Of a DNA stretch of 64,000 bases, positions 17,524 to 27,295 are shown one piece after another. How positions within the stretch are numbered: the first letter of the stretch is position 1; the number at the start of each line of letters is the position of its first letter. The translations under genes and the position numbers were made by a program. The notes beneath the pieces were generated by a model. The model was not told the origin of the DNA. It saw only the letters and a list, made by a program, of their open reading frames with translations, and searched no databases. The DNA comes from Rhodospirillaceae bacterium. Its GTDB lineage: Bacteria; Pseudomonadota; Alphaproteobacteria; Reyranellales; Reyranellaceae. The stretch is from assembly GCA_009772935.1 (NCBI GenBank), contig WOUR01000026.1:25617-89616 (forward strand). Direction: 5' to 3'.

Positions 17524-18456
17524 ATGCTGAGCAGCACCGCCAAGAATCTCTACTGGATGGGTCGCTACCTGCAGCGCGCCAAGTCGACGGCCCGGCTGAT
17601 CGAGGCGACCCAGCGCATGGCCCTGCAGTCGCGCGGCGAGGAAGCCGCCGGCGTGGCGGCGATCTTCGGCATGGAGGACGAGTTCCGCCAGAGCCAGGCC
17701 CAGGGCGAACGCCTTGCCAGCCTGATCGACTTCCTGGTGATCGACGAGAACAATCCCTCCTCCATCGTCAATTCGATCGCCGCGGCGCGCCGCAACGCCC
17801 GCGAGGAGCGCAACAACATCACGGTCGACGTCTGGGAGAGCCTGAACGCGCTGTGGCTGGAACTCAGCGCCCGCCTGCACGGCAACCGCGCCACCCTCGA
17901 CCGCGGCGCCCTGATCGAGTCGGTGAAGAAGCAGGCGGTGATGATCTTCGGTGCCGCCCAGGTGACGCTGCTGCGCGACGAGGCCAACAACTTCCTGCAG
18001 CTCGGCGCCTTCCTCGAGCGCGCCGACAATACGGGCCGCATCCTCGACGTGAAGTTCCACCTGTTGCGGCCGGACGGCAATCCCAGCGCCGAGGGACTCG
18101 ACTACTTCGCCTGGTCGGAGCTGCTGGCCTGCGTCGGCGCCGTACGCACCTACCGGCGCATCTACCGCAGCGCGCTCAACCCGATGAAGGTGGCGGAGCT
18201 GATGATGCTGCGGCGCGACGTGCCGCGCTCGGTGCACCATTGCCTCTGGATGGTCGACCTCAACATGCGCGAGCTGGCGGATGCCTACGGCACGCGGGGC
18301 GAGGCGGACCGGCTGGCGGGAGAGCTTCATGCCCGCCTGCGCTACGCGCGCATCGACAAGGTCTTCGAGATCGGACTGGCCAACTTCCTGGGACAGCTGC
18401 GCGGCGACATCGGTACCCTGTCGGACGAAATCGGCCGACAGTTCCTCCTGGATTGA
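17524..18456 (+). CDS. Alpha-E domain-containing protein
   Basis: 310 residues, almost entirely helical, matching the alpha-E family: starts MLSSTAKNLYWMGRYLQRA, with NPSSIVNSIAAARRNAREER, QLGAFLERADNTGRILDVKFH, and NPMKVAELMMLRRDVPRSV. The conserved 'GRYLxRA' and 'ERADNTxRILDVK' repeats suggest two related halves. It always accompanies circularly permuted ATP-grasp proteins and is presumed to be their partner in the same reaction. The start is 9 nt after the preceding stop. Confidence 0.92.
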   Translation: MLSSTAKNLYWMGRYLQRAKSTARLIEATQRMALQSRGEEAAGVAAIFGMEDEFRQSQAQGERLASLIDFLVIDENNPSSIVNSIAAARRNAREERNNITVDVWESLNALWLELSARLHGNRATLDRGALIESVKKQAVMIFGAAQVTLLRDEANNFLQLGAFLERADNTGRILDVKFHLLRPDGNPSAEGLDYFAWSELLACVGAVRTYRRIYRSALNPMKVAELMMLRRDVPRSVHHCLWMVDLNMRELADAYGTRGEADRLAGELHARLRYARIDKVFEIGLANFLGQLRGDIGTLSDEIGRQFLLD

Positions 18457-18464
18457 GCAGAGCC

Positions 18465-19283
18465 ATGCGTTACTCCGTCCACCACGCCACCCGCTTCCAG
18501 TTCGACCAGCCGTCCGGACACTCGATTCACGACGTGCGCCTCACGCCCAAGCCGGCGGCGGCGCAGCGCATCGTGTCGTGGCGCATCGACGGTCCCGGCA
18601 AGAAGTCGGAATGGAAGGACGGCCACGGCAACCAGGTCACGACCTTCTCGGTCGCCCAGCAGCACGACAGTGTCGAGATCGTGGTGCAGGGAATCTACGA
18701 ATACAGCGGTACCGACCAGTGGCTGCGCTATGTCGAGGAGCCGACCCTGCCGGCACCCTTCTGGTTGCGAAACACGGGCCTCGCGCGCCACGACGCGAGC
18801 TTCGATCCGGTGATCGAGGGCCTCGACGATCGCACGGCGGACCCCACGCAGAGGGTCGCCGTCCTGCATGAGCTGATGGAGCGGATTTCGGCACGCGTGG
18901 CCTACAAGACCGGGGTCTCGACGGTGGACACGACGGCGGTCGAGGCGCTGACGCGCGGCGCCGGCGTGGCGCAGGACGAGGCCCACATCTTCATCGCCTG
19001 CTGCCGCCGCCTCGGCGTGCCCGCCCGCTATGTGAGCGGCTATCTCCGCAACGACGATCCCGAACTGCACGTCGGCCGGACCAGCCATTCCTGGGCGGAG
19101 GCCTGGGTGCCGGGGCTCGAATGGGTGGGCTTCGACCCCGCCAACGGCATCAGTCCGCGCGGCGACAGCCTGCGTGTCGCCGTGGGGCTCGACTATCGCG
19201 ACGCGGCCCCGGTCAGCGGCCGGCGCGTCGGCTTCGGCGATGCGAAAATGACCGTCGACTGCGCCGTCCGCCTCATCGACTAG
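18465..19283 (+). CDS. Transglutaminase-like superfamily protein lacking the catalytic Cys
   Basis: 272 residues: N-terminal beta domain (RYSVHHATRFQFDQPSGHSIHDVRLTP) and a transglutaminase core. The usual GVCQDxAH motif reads GVAQDEAHIF, with Ala169 where the nucleophilic Cys is expected; His208 (SHSWAEAWV) and Asp224 (VGFDPANG) of the triad remain. Cys179/Cys180 lie one to two turns away but not at the normal position. It may be a binding-only member or use another nucleophile. It is the third gene of the ATP-grasp/alpha-E triad. Its stop overlaps the stop of the convergent membrane-protein gene (CTAG). Confidence 0.85.
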   Translation: MRYSVHHATRFQFDQPSGHSIHDVRLTPKPAAAQRIVSWRIDGPGKKSEWKDGHGNQVTTFSVAQQHDSVEIVVQGIYEYSGTDQWLRYVEEPTLPAPFWLRNTGLARHDASFDPVIEGLDDRTADPTQRVAVLHELMERISARVAYKTGVSTVDTTAVEALTRGAGVAQDEAHIFIACCRRLGVPARYVSGYLRNDDPELHVGRTSHSWAEAWVPGLEWVGFDPANGISPRGDSLRVAVGLDYRDAAPVSGRRVGFGDAKMTVDCAVRLID

Positions 19284-19786
19284 GCAAGCCTTTCCGGGAC
19301 GTCCCGGCGGCGCCAGAGCGTGGCCAGCAGCACGAAGACGTGGCGAAGCTGTATGAGCGCGCCGATCGAGATGAGGGTGACCGAAACGGTCAAGAGCATA
19401 TGCTCGTAGCCGATCGTGTTCACGATGCGATCCGGCAGGCTGATCATCGCCACGGCGATTTCGGCGAACAGGCCGAGGACGAGCTGGGCCACCCCGTATT
19501 CGTGGCACATCTCGTCGATCCGCACCTGCCGCTCCTCGTCCGCGCCGCCGGACACGCCGAACCGCCTGCGGATCACCGCCCGTTCCTCCAGCGCCACGCC
19601 CCAGCCGATCATGATCAGCGCGATCGTCGAGGCGATCGTGACCGGCTCATGGGTATCTGCATGCCGGTTCACGCTCTGCAGGATGTCGAGGATGGAGAGC
19701 ACCATCGGGAACAGGATCATCACGTCGACCGCGGCGATGAAGACCGGCGAGATGAGGAACCGCAAGGGAACGAACAGCAATTTCAT
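19280..19786 (-). CDS. Polytopic membrane protein of unknown function
   Basis: 168 residues with about four hydrophobic helices (near residues 10-35, 48-66, 100-118 and 128-155) and an acidic/basic cytoplasmic loop (EERAVIRRRFGVSGGADEERQVRIDEM). I do not recognise a family with confidence. ATG 19786 has GAGG 6 nt upstream. It is convergent with the transglutaminase-like gene, with which it shares overlapping stop codons, and divergent from the aminotransferase. Confidence 0.75.
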   Translation of the reverse strand: MKLLFVPLRFLISPVFIAAVDVMILFPMVLSILDILQSVNRHADTHEPVTIASTIALIMIGWGVALEERAVIRRRFGVSGGADEERQVRIDEMCHEYGVAQLVLGLFAEIAVAMISLPDRIVNTIGYEHMLLTVSVTLISIGALIQLRHVFVLLATLWRRRDVPERLA

Positions 19787-19831
19787 CTCGGCCTCATTGC
19801 CCTAGCGCCAGTACGGCCCGCCTGACGATAA

Positions 19832-21118
<1,287 letters not shown>

Positions 21119-21132
21119 GGACTGCTGACCTA

Positions 21133-21176
21133 TTTCACCCCCGCCCGGCGTTTGACTCGGCCGGGCGGGGGTGAAA
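21133..21176 (+). terminator. Strong hairpin terminator after aminotransferase
   Basis: Perfect 16-bp inverted repeat (21133-21148 and 21161-21176) with a 12-nt loop, followed by CGATTTTC. It lies 14 nt after the aminotransferase stop and insulates it from the downstream EF-G-like gene. Confidence 0.85.
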
Positions 21177-21288
21177 CGATTTTCATGACAAGTGGGCTTC
21201 GCTCCGGCTGATCGTTCGGAAGCGTAACGTCTATTCCGCGACTTTCGTCCGGGGCTTCTGCGCTTTTGCGAAGAAGGAGGACGTTGTC

Positions 21289-23364
21289 ATGGCCGAGTTC
21301 AAGACGGAGACGATCACCGGCGGCAGACCAGGCAGCGGCGCGCATCGCGTGGTGGCGCTGTGCGGGCCGTACCTGTCGGGCAAGACCAGCCTGCTCGAAA
21401 GCATTCTCTACGCGACAGGAGCCATCGGCCGGCGCGGCTCGACGCGCGCAGGCACTTCCATCGGCGACGCGGCCGCCGAAGCGCGCAAGCGCGGCATGGG
21501 CACCGAGATCAACGTCGCCTCGGTCGACTATCTCGGCGACCAGTGGACCTTCCTCGACGTGCCGGGCTCGATCGAATTCCAGCACGATGCCTTCGCCGCG
21601 CTCGCGGTATGCGACACCGCCGTCCTCGTCTGCGACCCCTCGCCCGAGCGGGTGATGGCGCTGACACCGCTCCTGAAACAGATCGAGGACCGGCACATCC
21701 CGCACATCATCTTCGTCAACAAGATCGACTCCGCCGAGGCCCGCGTACGCGATCTGCTGTCGGTGCTGCAGTCGGTGTCGCGCCGCAAGCTGGTGCTGCG
21801 GCAGGTGCCGATCCGCCGTGCCGCCGCCGACGGCAGCGACGAGACGGTGGGCTATGTCGATCTCGTGAGCGAGCGCGCCTATCGCTACCGGAGCAGCGGC
21901 GCGTCCGACCTGATCGAGATGCCCGCAGAAGTACTGCCGCGCGAGGCCGAGGCGCGCCGCGAAATGCTGGAGACGCTCTCCGAATTCGACGATGCGCTCC
22001 TGGAACAGCTGATCGAGGACATCGCGCCCGAGAAATCGCTGATCTACCGCGATCTGCATGACGAGTTCTGCACCGACCAGATCGCGCCGGTGCTGCTCGG
22101 CGCCGGTGACCGGGAGAACGGCGTGCGGCGCCTCCTGAAGGCGCTGCGTCACGATACGCCCTTCTTCGAGCAGACCGCGCGGCGCCGGGCCCTGCCTTCG
22201 GGCGACGCTCCGACGGCCGAGTGTTTCAAGGTCCTGCATCAGAGCCACGCCGGAAAGCTCTCGCTCTGCCGCATCTGGTCCGGGACGCTCGCCGAAGGCC
22301 ACTCGGTCGGTGGACAGAGGATCGGCTCGATCCTGCGCCCGTTCGGACAGAGGCTCGACAAGATCGCCGGAGCACGTGCCGGCGAGATCGTGGCCCTTGC
22401 CAAGGTCGAGGGCCTTGCGTCCGGGCAGATGCTCGGTCCCGCAGGGATCGTCGCCTCGGCGGACTTCCCGACGCCCGAGACGCCGGTTTTCAGCCTGGCG
22501 CTGTCCGCGCGCAACCGGAACGACGAGGTGAAACTGTCGGGCGCGCTCCAGAAGATCGTCGAGGAGGATCCGTCGCTCTCCTTCGAGCAGCGCGGCGAGA
22601 CGCATGAGCTTCTGCTCAGGGGCCAGGGCGAGATGCACCTCAAGGTGGCTGTCGACAAGCTCGCCGGGCGCTACAACGTCGCCATCGAGACGTCGACGCC
22701 GCGCGTCGCCTATCGCGAGACCATCCAGGCGGGCACGCAGCAGCATGCCCGCTACAAGCGCCAGACCGGTGGCCACGGTCAGTTCGCCGACATCAAGATC
22801 GAGATCAAGCCGTTGCCGCGCGGAGCGGGTTTCCGCTTCGTGGACCGGATCGTGGGCGGCGTGGTGCCCCGCAACTTCATTCCGGCCGTCGAGGAAGGAT
22901 TGCGCGAATACCTGAAGGAAGGGCCGCTCGGGCAGCCCGTGGTCGACCTCGAAGCGACGCTGATCGACGGCCAGTACCATGCCGTCGACAGTTCCGAGAT
23001 GTCGTTCAAGATGGCCGCGCGCATCGCCATGAGCGAGGCCATGCCCAAGTGCAAACCGGTCCTGCTCGAACCCATTCTTCGGGTCACGGTCGCCGGACCG
23101 GCCGAGGCGACGCCGCGGCTGCAGCGGCTGATCACCGGACGACGCGGGCAGCTTCTGGGCTACGATGCCCGGCCGGACTGGCCGGGGTGGGACGAGGTCT
23201 CGGCTCTGATTCCGGAAGCGGAGATCGCCGACATGATCGTGGAGATCCGGTCCGTCACGCAGGGCATCGGCACCTTCCGCGCGGCGTTCGACCACCTGCA
23301 GGAGTTGGCGGGCCGCACGGCCGAACGCATCGTCGAGGAGACGAAGAAGCGTCAGGCCGCCTGA
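21289..23364 (+). CDS. Elongation factor G-like GTPase (non-canonical)
   Basis: 691 residues with the full five-domain EF-G layout: G domain (P-loop GPYLSGKTSL at 26-35, NKID at 144-147), domain II, III (RGQGEMHLKVAVDKL), IV and V (ILRVTVAGPAEATPRLQRLITGRRGQLLGYD). The G3 motif is DVPGSIEF (residues 90-97) instead of the DTPGHVDF of true EF-G, so the catalytic His is Ser. This matches the 'EF-G-like protein' family found next to, not instead of, fusA; its role is not well defined (possibly ribosome recycling or stress translation). GAAGGAGG lies 9 nt before the ATG. Confidence 0.9.
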   Translation: MAEFKTETITGGRPGSGAHRVVALCGPYLSGKTSLLESILYATGAIGRRGSTRAGTSIGDAAAEARKRGMGTEINVASVDYLGDQWTFLDVPGSIEFQHDAFAALAVCDTAVLVCDPSPERVMALTPLLKQIEDRHIPHIIFVNKIDSAEARVRDLLSVLQSVSRRKLVLRQVPIRRAAADGSDETVGYVDLVSERAYRYRSSGASDLIEMPAEVLPREAEARREMLETLSEFDDALLEQLIEDIAPEKSLIYRDLHDEFCTDQIAPVLLGAGDRENGVRRLLKALRHDTPFFEQTARRRALPSGDAPTAECFKVLHQSHAGKLSLCRIWSGTLAEGHSVGGQRIGSILRPFGQRLDKIAGARAGEIVALAKVEGLASGQMLGPAGIVASADFPTPETPVFSLALSARNRNDEVKLSGALQKIVEEDPSLSFEQRGETHELLLRGQGEMHLKVAVDKLAGRYNVAIETSTPRVAYRETIQAGTQQHARYKRQTGGHGQFADIKIEIKPLPRGAGFRFVDRIVGGVVPRNFIPAVEEGLREYLKEGPLGQPVVDLEATLIDGQYHAVDSSEMSFKMAARIAMSEAMPKCKPVLLEPILRVTVAGPAEATPRLQRLITGRRGQLLGYDARPDWPGWDEVSALIPEAEIADMIVEIRSVTQGIGTFRAAFDHLQELAGRTAERIVEETKKRQAA

Positions 23365-23391
23365 AGGCGGCTCCGCTCGGGTCACAAGGCG

Positions 23392-23436
23392 GTGAGGCTG
23401 GACCGAAGGCGCTTCTCTCCCGTGGGCCAGCCTCAC
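23392..23436. other. Perfect 10-bp inverted repeat upstream of the thioredoxin-like pair
   Basis: GTGAGGCTGG at 23392-23401 and its exact complement CCAGCCTCAC at 23427-23436, separated by 25 nt. It begins 27 nt after the EF-G-like stop and ends at the CATATT box that precedes the first thioredoxin-like gene. It could be a long-loop terminator for the EF-G-like gene or an operator; there is no T-run. Confidence 0.55.
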
Positions 23437-23444
23437 ATATTCGC

Positions 23445-23465
23445 CCCGTGGAATGGTTCCACGGG
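23445..23465 (+). promoter_or_regulatory. 5' hairpin overlapping the Shine-Dalgarno of the first thioredoxin-like gene
   Basis: Perfect 9-bp stem (23445-23453 and 23457-23465) with a 3-nt loop. Its 3' arm ends CACGGG, which is the first part of the CGGGAG ribosome site for ATG 23476. A CATATT box lies 3 nt upstream, a possible -10 element that would start the transcript at or inside the hairpin. The second paralogue has the same arrangement with different stem sequence. Confidence 0.6.
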
Positions 23466-23475
23466 AGTGATGTTC

Positions 23476-23910
23476 ATGTTCAACAGACGGTCTTTGATGG
23501 TGGGTGGCCTGGTGATGGCTGCCGCATCGTCACTGGCCCGCGTCGGCAATGCCCAGTCTGGGCGCCCGACGCTGGTGTTCGTCGGCCACGAACTTTGAGG
23601 CGGCTGCAAGATCTGGCGTGCCCAGTCCGAGCCTGATTTCCTCAAGTCGGCCGCTTTCAAGAAGATGGATTATCTGGTGGTTCATCCGGCCAACGCAGAC
23701 CTGCTGATGGTCGACGAAAGCTGGCCCGCGCCGGCGAGACCCATCCGGGCTGCCTTCCTGGCCAGCGAGGAGGGCAAGAAGAGCCCCAACGCCACGCCTC
23801 GGTTCATCCTGTTCCAGGATGGCAAGATCGTCCTCACGGTCACCGGCAACGGCGGCTGGAAGGACAAGATGTGGCCGACGATCCAGGACGTGACGGCCTC
23901 CAAGGCCTAG
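23476..23910 (+). CDS. Candidate selenoprotein: Tat-exported thioredoxin-fold protein with in-frame TGA (UxxC)
   Basis: 144 codons with one internal TGA (23596-23598, codon 41). A Tat-like signal peptide (MFNRRSLMVGG, cleavage near GNAQS) precedes a thioredoxin fold: strand PTLVFVG, then HEL-TGA-GGCKIWRA, helix, strand DYLVVHP, and the cis-Pro strand ATPRFILFQDGK. Aligned to thioredoxin EWCGPCKMI, the TGA sits at the nucleophilic Cys, giving U-G-G-C-K. Frame and fold continue intact to the TAG at 23908. The tandem paralogue at 23976 aligns end to end and has Ser there. A stem-loop 18 nt after the TGA could act as a SECIS. Alternative: a recent TGC-to-TGA nonsense mutation producing a 40-residue fragment. 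No sel genes occur in this window. Confidence 0.6.
23599..23633 (+). other. SECIS-like stem-loop just after the in-frame TGA
   Basis: Inner stem CTGG (23613-23616) with CCAG (23622-23625) closes a 5-nt loop CGTGC; the helix extends through GA/TC and C-G pairs with small bulges to an outer GGCT (23602-23605) with AGCC (23630-23633). The loop begins 18 nt after the TGA and has G at its second position. Both properties fit the general bacterial SECIS description (loop 16-37 nt after UGA, a G among its first two bases). Stems of this strength also occur by chance in GC-rich coding DNA. Confidence 0.4.
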
Positions 23911-23940
23911 TTTCCGGCCGGGCTGCGTTGCTCCATATTA

Positions 23941-23964
23941 CCCTCGTGGGATCTGTCACGAGGG
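23941..23964 (+). promoter_or_regulatory. 5' hairpin overlapping the Shine-Dalgarno of the second thioredoxin-like gene
   Basis: 8-bp perfect stem (23941-23948 and 23957-23964) with an 8-nt loop. The 3' arm CACGAGGG includes most of the AGGGG ribosome site for ATG 23976. A CATATT box is 1 nt upstream. The architecture matches the hairpin before the first paralogue although the paired bases differ, consistent with conserved structure. Confidence 0.6.
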
Positions 23965-23975
23965 GACGTGGATTG

Positions 23976-24413
23976 ATGTTCAAGAGACGTAGCGTGATGG
24001 CGGGTGGCCTGTCGTTGGCCGCCTCGCCGGTCCTGGCGCGCGCGGCCGGCGCGCAGGGCACGAAGAAGCCCATGCTGATCTTCGCCGGGGACGAGACGTC
24101 GGAGGCCTGCAAGGTCTGGCGTACGCAATGGGAGCCGATCTTCAAGCAGGCCCCGGTATTCCAGAAGGTCGACTACCGCGTCGTGTTCCCGAAGACGCCG
24201 GCGCTCCTGCTGAAGCCTGCGAGCTGGCCCACGGACCTGCGCTGGGTGCTCGACGCCTTCCTGATGAGCGAGGTCGGAATCGAACAGGGGGCCGAGACGC
24301 CGCGGTTCTTCCTCGTTCAGGGAGGACAGATCACCTTCACCGCGGTCGGCAACAATGCCTGGCGCGACGTCATGTGGCCGACCCTGCTGGCCGTGACCAA
24401 TTCGCAGCCGTAG
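23976..24413 (+). CDS. Tat-exported thioredoxin-fold protein, paralogue of the TGA-containing gene
   Basis: 145 residues. Tat-like signal MFKRRSVMAGG with an AGAQG cleavage region, then KPMLIFAGDETSEACKVWRTQ, where the position equal to the TGA of the neighbour is Ser42 and the second motif Cys is Cys45 (SxxC). The C-terminal half keeps the cis-Pro strand ETPRFFLVQGGQITFTAVG and the helix WRDVMWPTLLAV. It probably works in the periplasm and may be a single-Cys partner or a degenerate copy. It starts 65 nt after the first paralogue's stop, with its own 5' hairpin, and is followed by msrP. Confidence 0.8.
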   Translation: MFKRRSVMAGGLSLAASPVLARAAGAQGTKKPMLIFAGDETSEACKVWRTQWEPIFKQAPVFQKVDYRVVFPKTPALLLKPASWPTDLRWVLDAFLMSEVGIEQGAETPRFFLVQGGQITFTAVGNNAWRDVMWPTLLAVTNSQP

Positions 24414-24516
24414 GACCGCGCCATCGAGGGGTGTCACGGCGCAGTGAGCAGGGTTGATTTGCGACGGCCCCGCGCCGGGCCCATCTAGAGGCACTGCGTA
24501 AACAGGAGCGGGAACG

Positions 24517-25479
<963 letters not shown>

Positions 25480-25551
25480 CCGGCCCTCCTTTGCCTCGTC
25501 GCGCCGGGCCGCTAAAACGGACACCGGCCGGACGAGGCCTCAGGAGGAAAC

Positions 25552-26523
25552 GTGAAACTCAACCGTCGTACGACCCTGGCCGGCGCTGCCGCGCTGGCGG
25601 CTGGTTCGCTGTCCAAGGCCGCCCTGGCTCAGGCCTATCCCACCAAGCCGATCAAGATCGTCGTGCCCTTCGCGGCCGGCAGCGCCACCGACCTGACGGC
25701 GCGCGGTCTCGGCGCCAAGTTGCAGGACATCCTGAAGCAGCCGGTCGTGATCGAGAACAAGCCCGGCGCCAGCGGGCAGCTGGGCGCCTCCGCCGTCGCC
25801 ACCGCGCCGGCCGACGGCTACACGCTCCTGATGGGCACCAACACGACGAACGCCGCCAACGGTGCCCTGTTCAAGAAACTCAGCTACGACATCGACAAGG
25901 ATTTCGCGCCGATCATGCGCTGCGTGATGGGCGTCAACGCGCTGGTCGTGAACAACGAGCTGCCGGTAAAGACGACCGCCGAGTTGGTGGACTACGCAAA
26001 GAAGAACCCGGGCAAGCTCAACTATGCCGAAGCCAGCGCCTCGCAGCGCCTCTCGGGCGAGATGTTCAACAAGCTGGCCGGCGTGAAGATGGAGCGGGTG
26101 CCCTACAAGGCCAGCCCGCAGGCGCTGGGCGACGTGGCCTCGGGCCAGGTCCAGGTGATGTTCCCCGACCTGCCGCAGGCGCTGACCCAGATCGAAGCCG
26201 GCCGCGTGCGCGGGCTCGCGACCACCGGACCCAAGCGGACAACGGTCACCCCCAACCTGCCGGCGATCGCCGAGACGGTGCCCGGCTACTCGCTGGTCTA
26301 CTGGTTGGCCGTCTTCGCACCTGCGGCGACGCCGAAGGACGTCCAGAAGGTCCTGGCCGATGCGATCGCCGAGGCGCTGAAGGACCCGGCCACCGCCAAG
26401 GCGATGACACAGGGCCGCATGGAAATCGCCCCGCTCGCCCTCGGCGAGTTCGCCGCCTACGTGAAGAGCGAGACCGCGTGGTGGACCAAGGAGATCAAGG
26501 CCGCCGGTATCGAGCCGGAGTGA
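25552..26523 (+). CDS. Bug family (TctC) tripartite tricarboxylate transporter substrate-binding protein
   Basis: 323 residues: N-terminal RRTTLAGAAALAAGS signal with Ala-rich cleavage region near ALAQAYP, then the Bug signature YPTKPIKIVVPFAAGSATDLTARGLG and IENKPGASGQLGASAVATAPADGYTLLM. It is a periplasmic binding protein, probably for a carboxylate. No TctA/TctB membrane genes are adjacent, as is common for these highly amplified genes. GTG 25552 has AGGAGG 4 nt upstream. It is probably co-transcribed with the enoyl-CoA hydratase-family gene 8 nt downstream. Confidence 0.92.
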   Translation: MKLNRRTTLAGAAALAAGSLSKAALAQAYPTKPIKIVVPFAAGSATDLTARGLGAKLQDILKQPVVIENKPGASGQLGASAVATAPADGYTLLMGTNTTNAANGALFKKLSYDIDKDFAPIMRCVMGVNALVVNNELPVKTTAELVDYAKKNPGKLNYAEASASQRLSGEMFNKLAGVKMERVPYKASPQALGDVASGQVQVMFPDLPQALTQIEAGRVRGLATTGPKRTTVTPNLPAIAETVPGYSLVYWLAVFAPAATPKDVQKVLADAIAEALKDPATAKAMTQGRMEIAPLALGEFAAYVKSETAWWTKEIKAAGIEPE

Positions 26524-26531
26524 GCAGCGCC

Positions 26532-27293
26532 ATGAGCAAGGTCATCATCGAGAAGAGCGGCCCGGTCAAAACCATCTGGATGAACCGGCCCGAGAAGCGC
26601 AACGCCCTCGACAGCGAGCTGATCGAGGCAATGATCGAGGCGCTGCGGGCTCCCGTCGCGGCCGACGATCGTGTCGTCGTGATCCGCGGCAAGGGCCACG
26701 TGTTCTGCGCTGGCCTCGACATGGCCGAGCGTCGCGAAACGATCGGCAGCGGCAACGCGAGCGGCATCGAGGTGATGCTGCGCGCGGTCGAGCTCTGCCC
26801 CCTGCCCGTCGTTGCGGTCGTCCAGGGCGACGCCATCGCCGGTGGCAATGAGCTTGCGCTGCACTGCGATCTCGTCGTCGCGAGCCAGACGGCCCGCTTC
26901 GGCATGTCGCTGGCGCAGGTGGGCCTGGCGCCCAACTGGTTCCTCGCCAAGAAGCTGATGGAAGTGCTGGGGCCGGTGACGACCCGCGAGATGCTGCTGC
27001 TGGGCGATCCCCTGCCGTCGACCAAGCTCCACGCGCTGGGCCTGATCGCCCGCTGCGTGCCGGCCGACCAGCTCGAGGCCGAGGCCTCGAAGGTCGTCGA
27101 GCGGCTGGCGGCCAATGCGCCGCTGTCGCTCAAGGCCATGAAGGCGCTCACGGTGAAGCAGCTCGAGTTCCGCGACGGGATCAAGCACGACGATGTCGAC
27201 GCGCTCGTGCAGGCGGCGATGAAGAGCCAGGACGCGCAGGAAGGCATGAAGGCGCGGCTGGAGAAGCGCACCGCCAGGTTCCAGGGCAAGTAA
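26532..27293 (+). CDS. Enoyl-CoA hydratase/isomerase family protein
   Basis: 253 residues of the crotonase superfamily: RPEKRNALDSELIEAM, oxyanion-hole segments GKGHVFCAGLDM and GDAIAGGNELALHCD, and FGMSLAQVGLAPNWFLAKKL. The first Glu of the hydratase pair is at the GGNE position, but the second (usual FGxPExxLG) is replaced by MSLAQVG. So true hydratase activity is doubtful and an isomerase, hydrolase or other crotonase reaction is equally possible. It lies between the Bug protein and the GIY-YIG-like gene with short gaps. Confidence 0.9.
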   Translation: MSKVIIEKSGPVKTIWMNRPEKRNALDSELIEAMIEALRAPVAADDRVVVIRGKGHVFCAGLDMAERRETIGSGNASGIEVMLRAVELCPLPVVAVVQGDAIAGGNELALHCDLVVASQTARFGMSLAQVGLAPNWFLAKKLMEVLGPVTTREMLLLGDPLPSTKLHALGLIARCVPADQLEAEASKVVERLAANAPLSLKAMKALTVKQLEFRDGIKHDDVDALVQAAMKSQDAQEGMKARLEKRTARFQGK

Positions 27294-27295
27294 CC

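Noticed and set aside
15004..18330. 1108-codon open frame on the minus strand running past the MECR-like gene
   Set aside because: Beyond 15993 it is antisense to the ATP-grasp and alpha-E genes; composition (His/Arg/Val-rich, no family resemblance) is typical of antisense frames in high-GC DNA.
17109..18464. Long plus-strand upstream extension of the transglutaminase-like gene
   Set aside because: It overlaps the ATP-grasp and alpha-E genes out of frame; the family start is MRYSVHHATRF at 18465.
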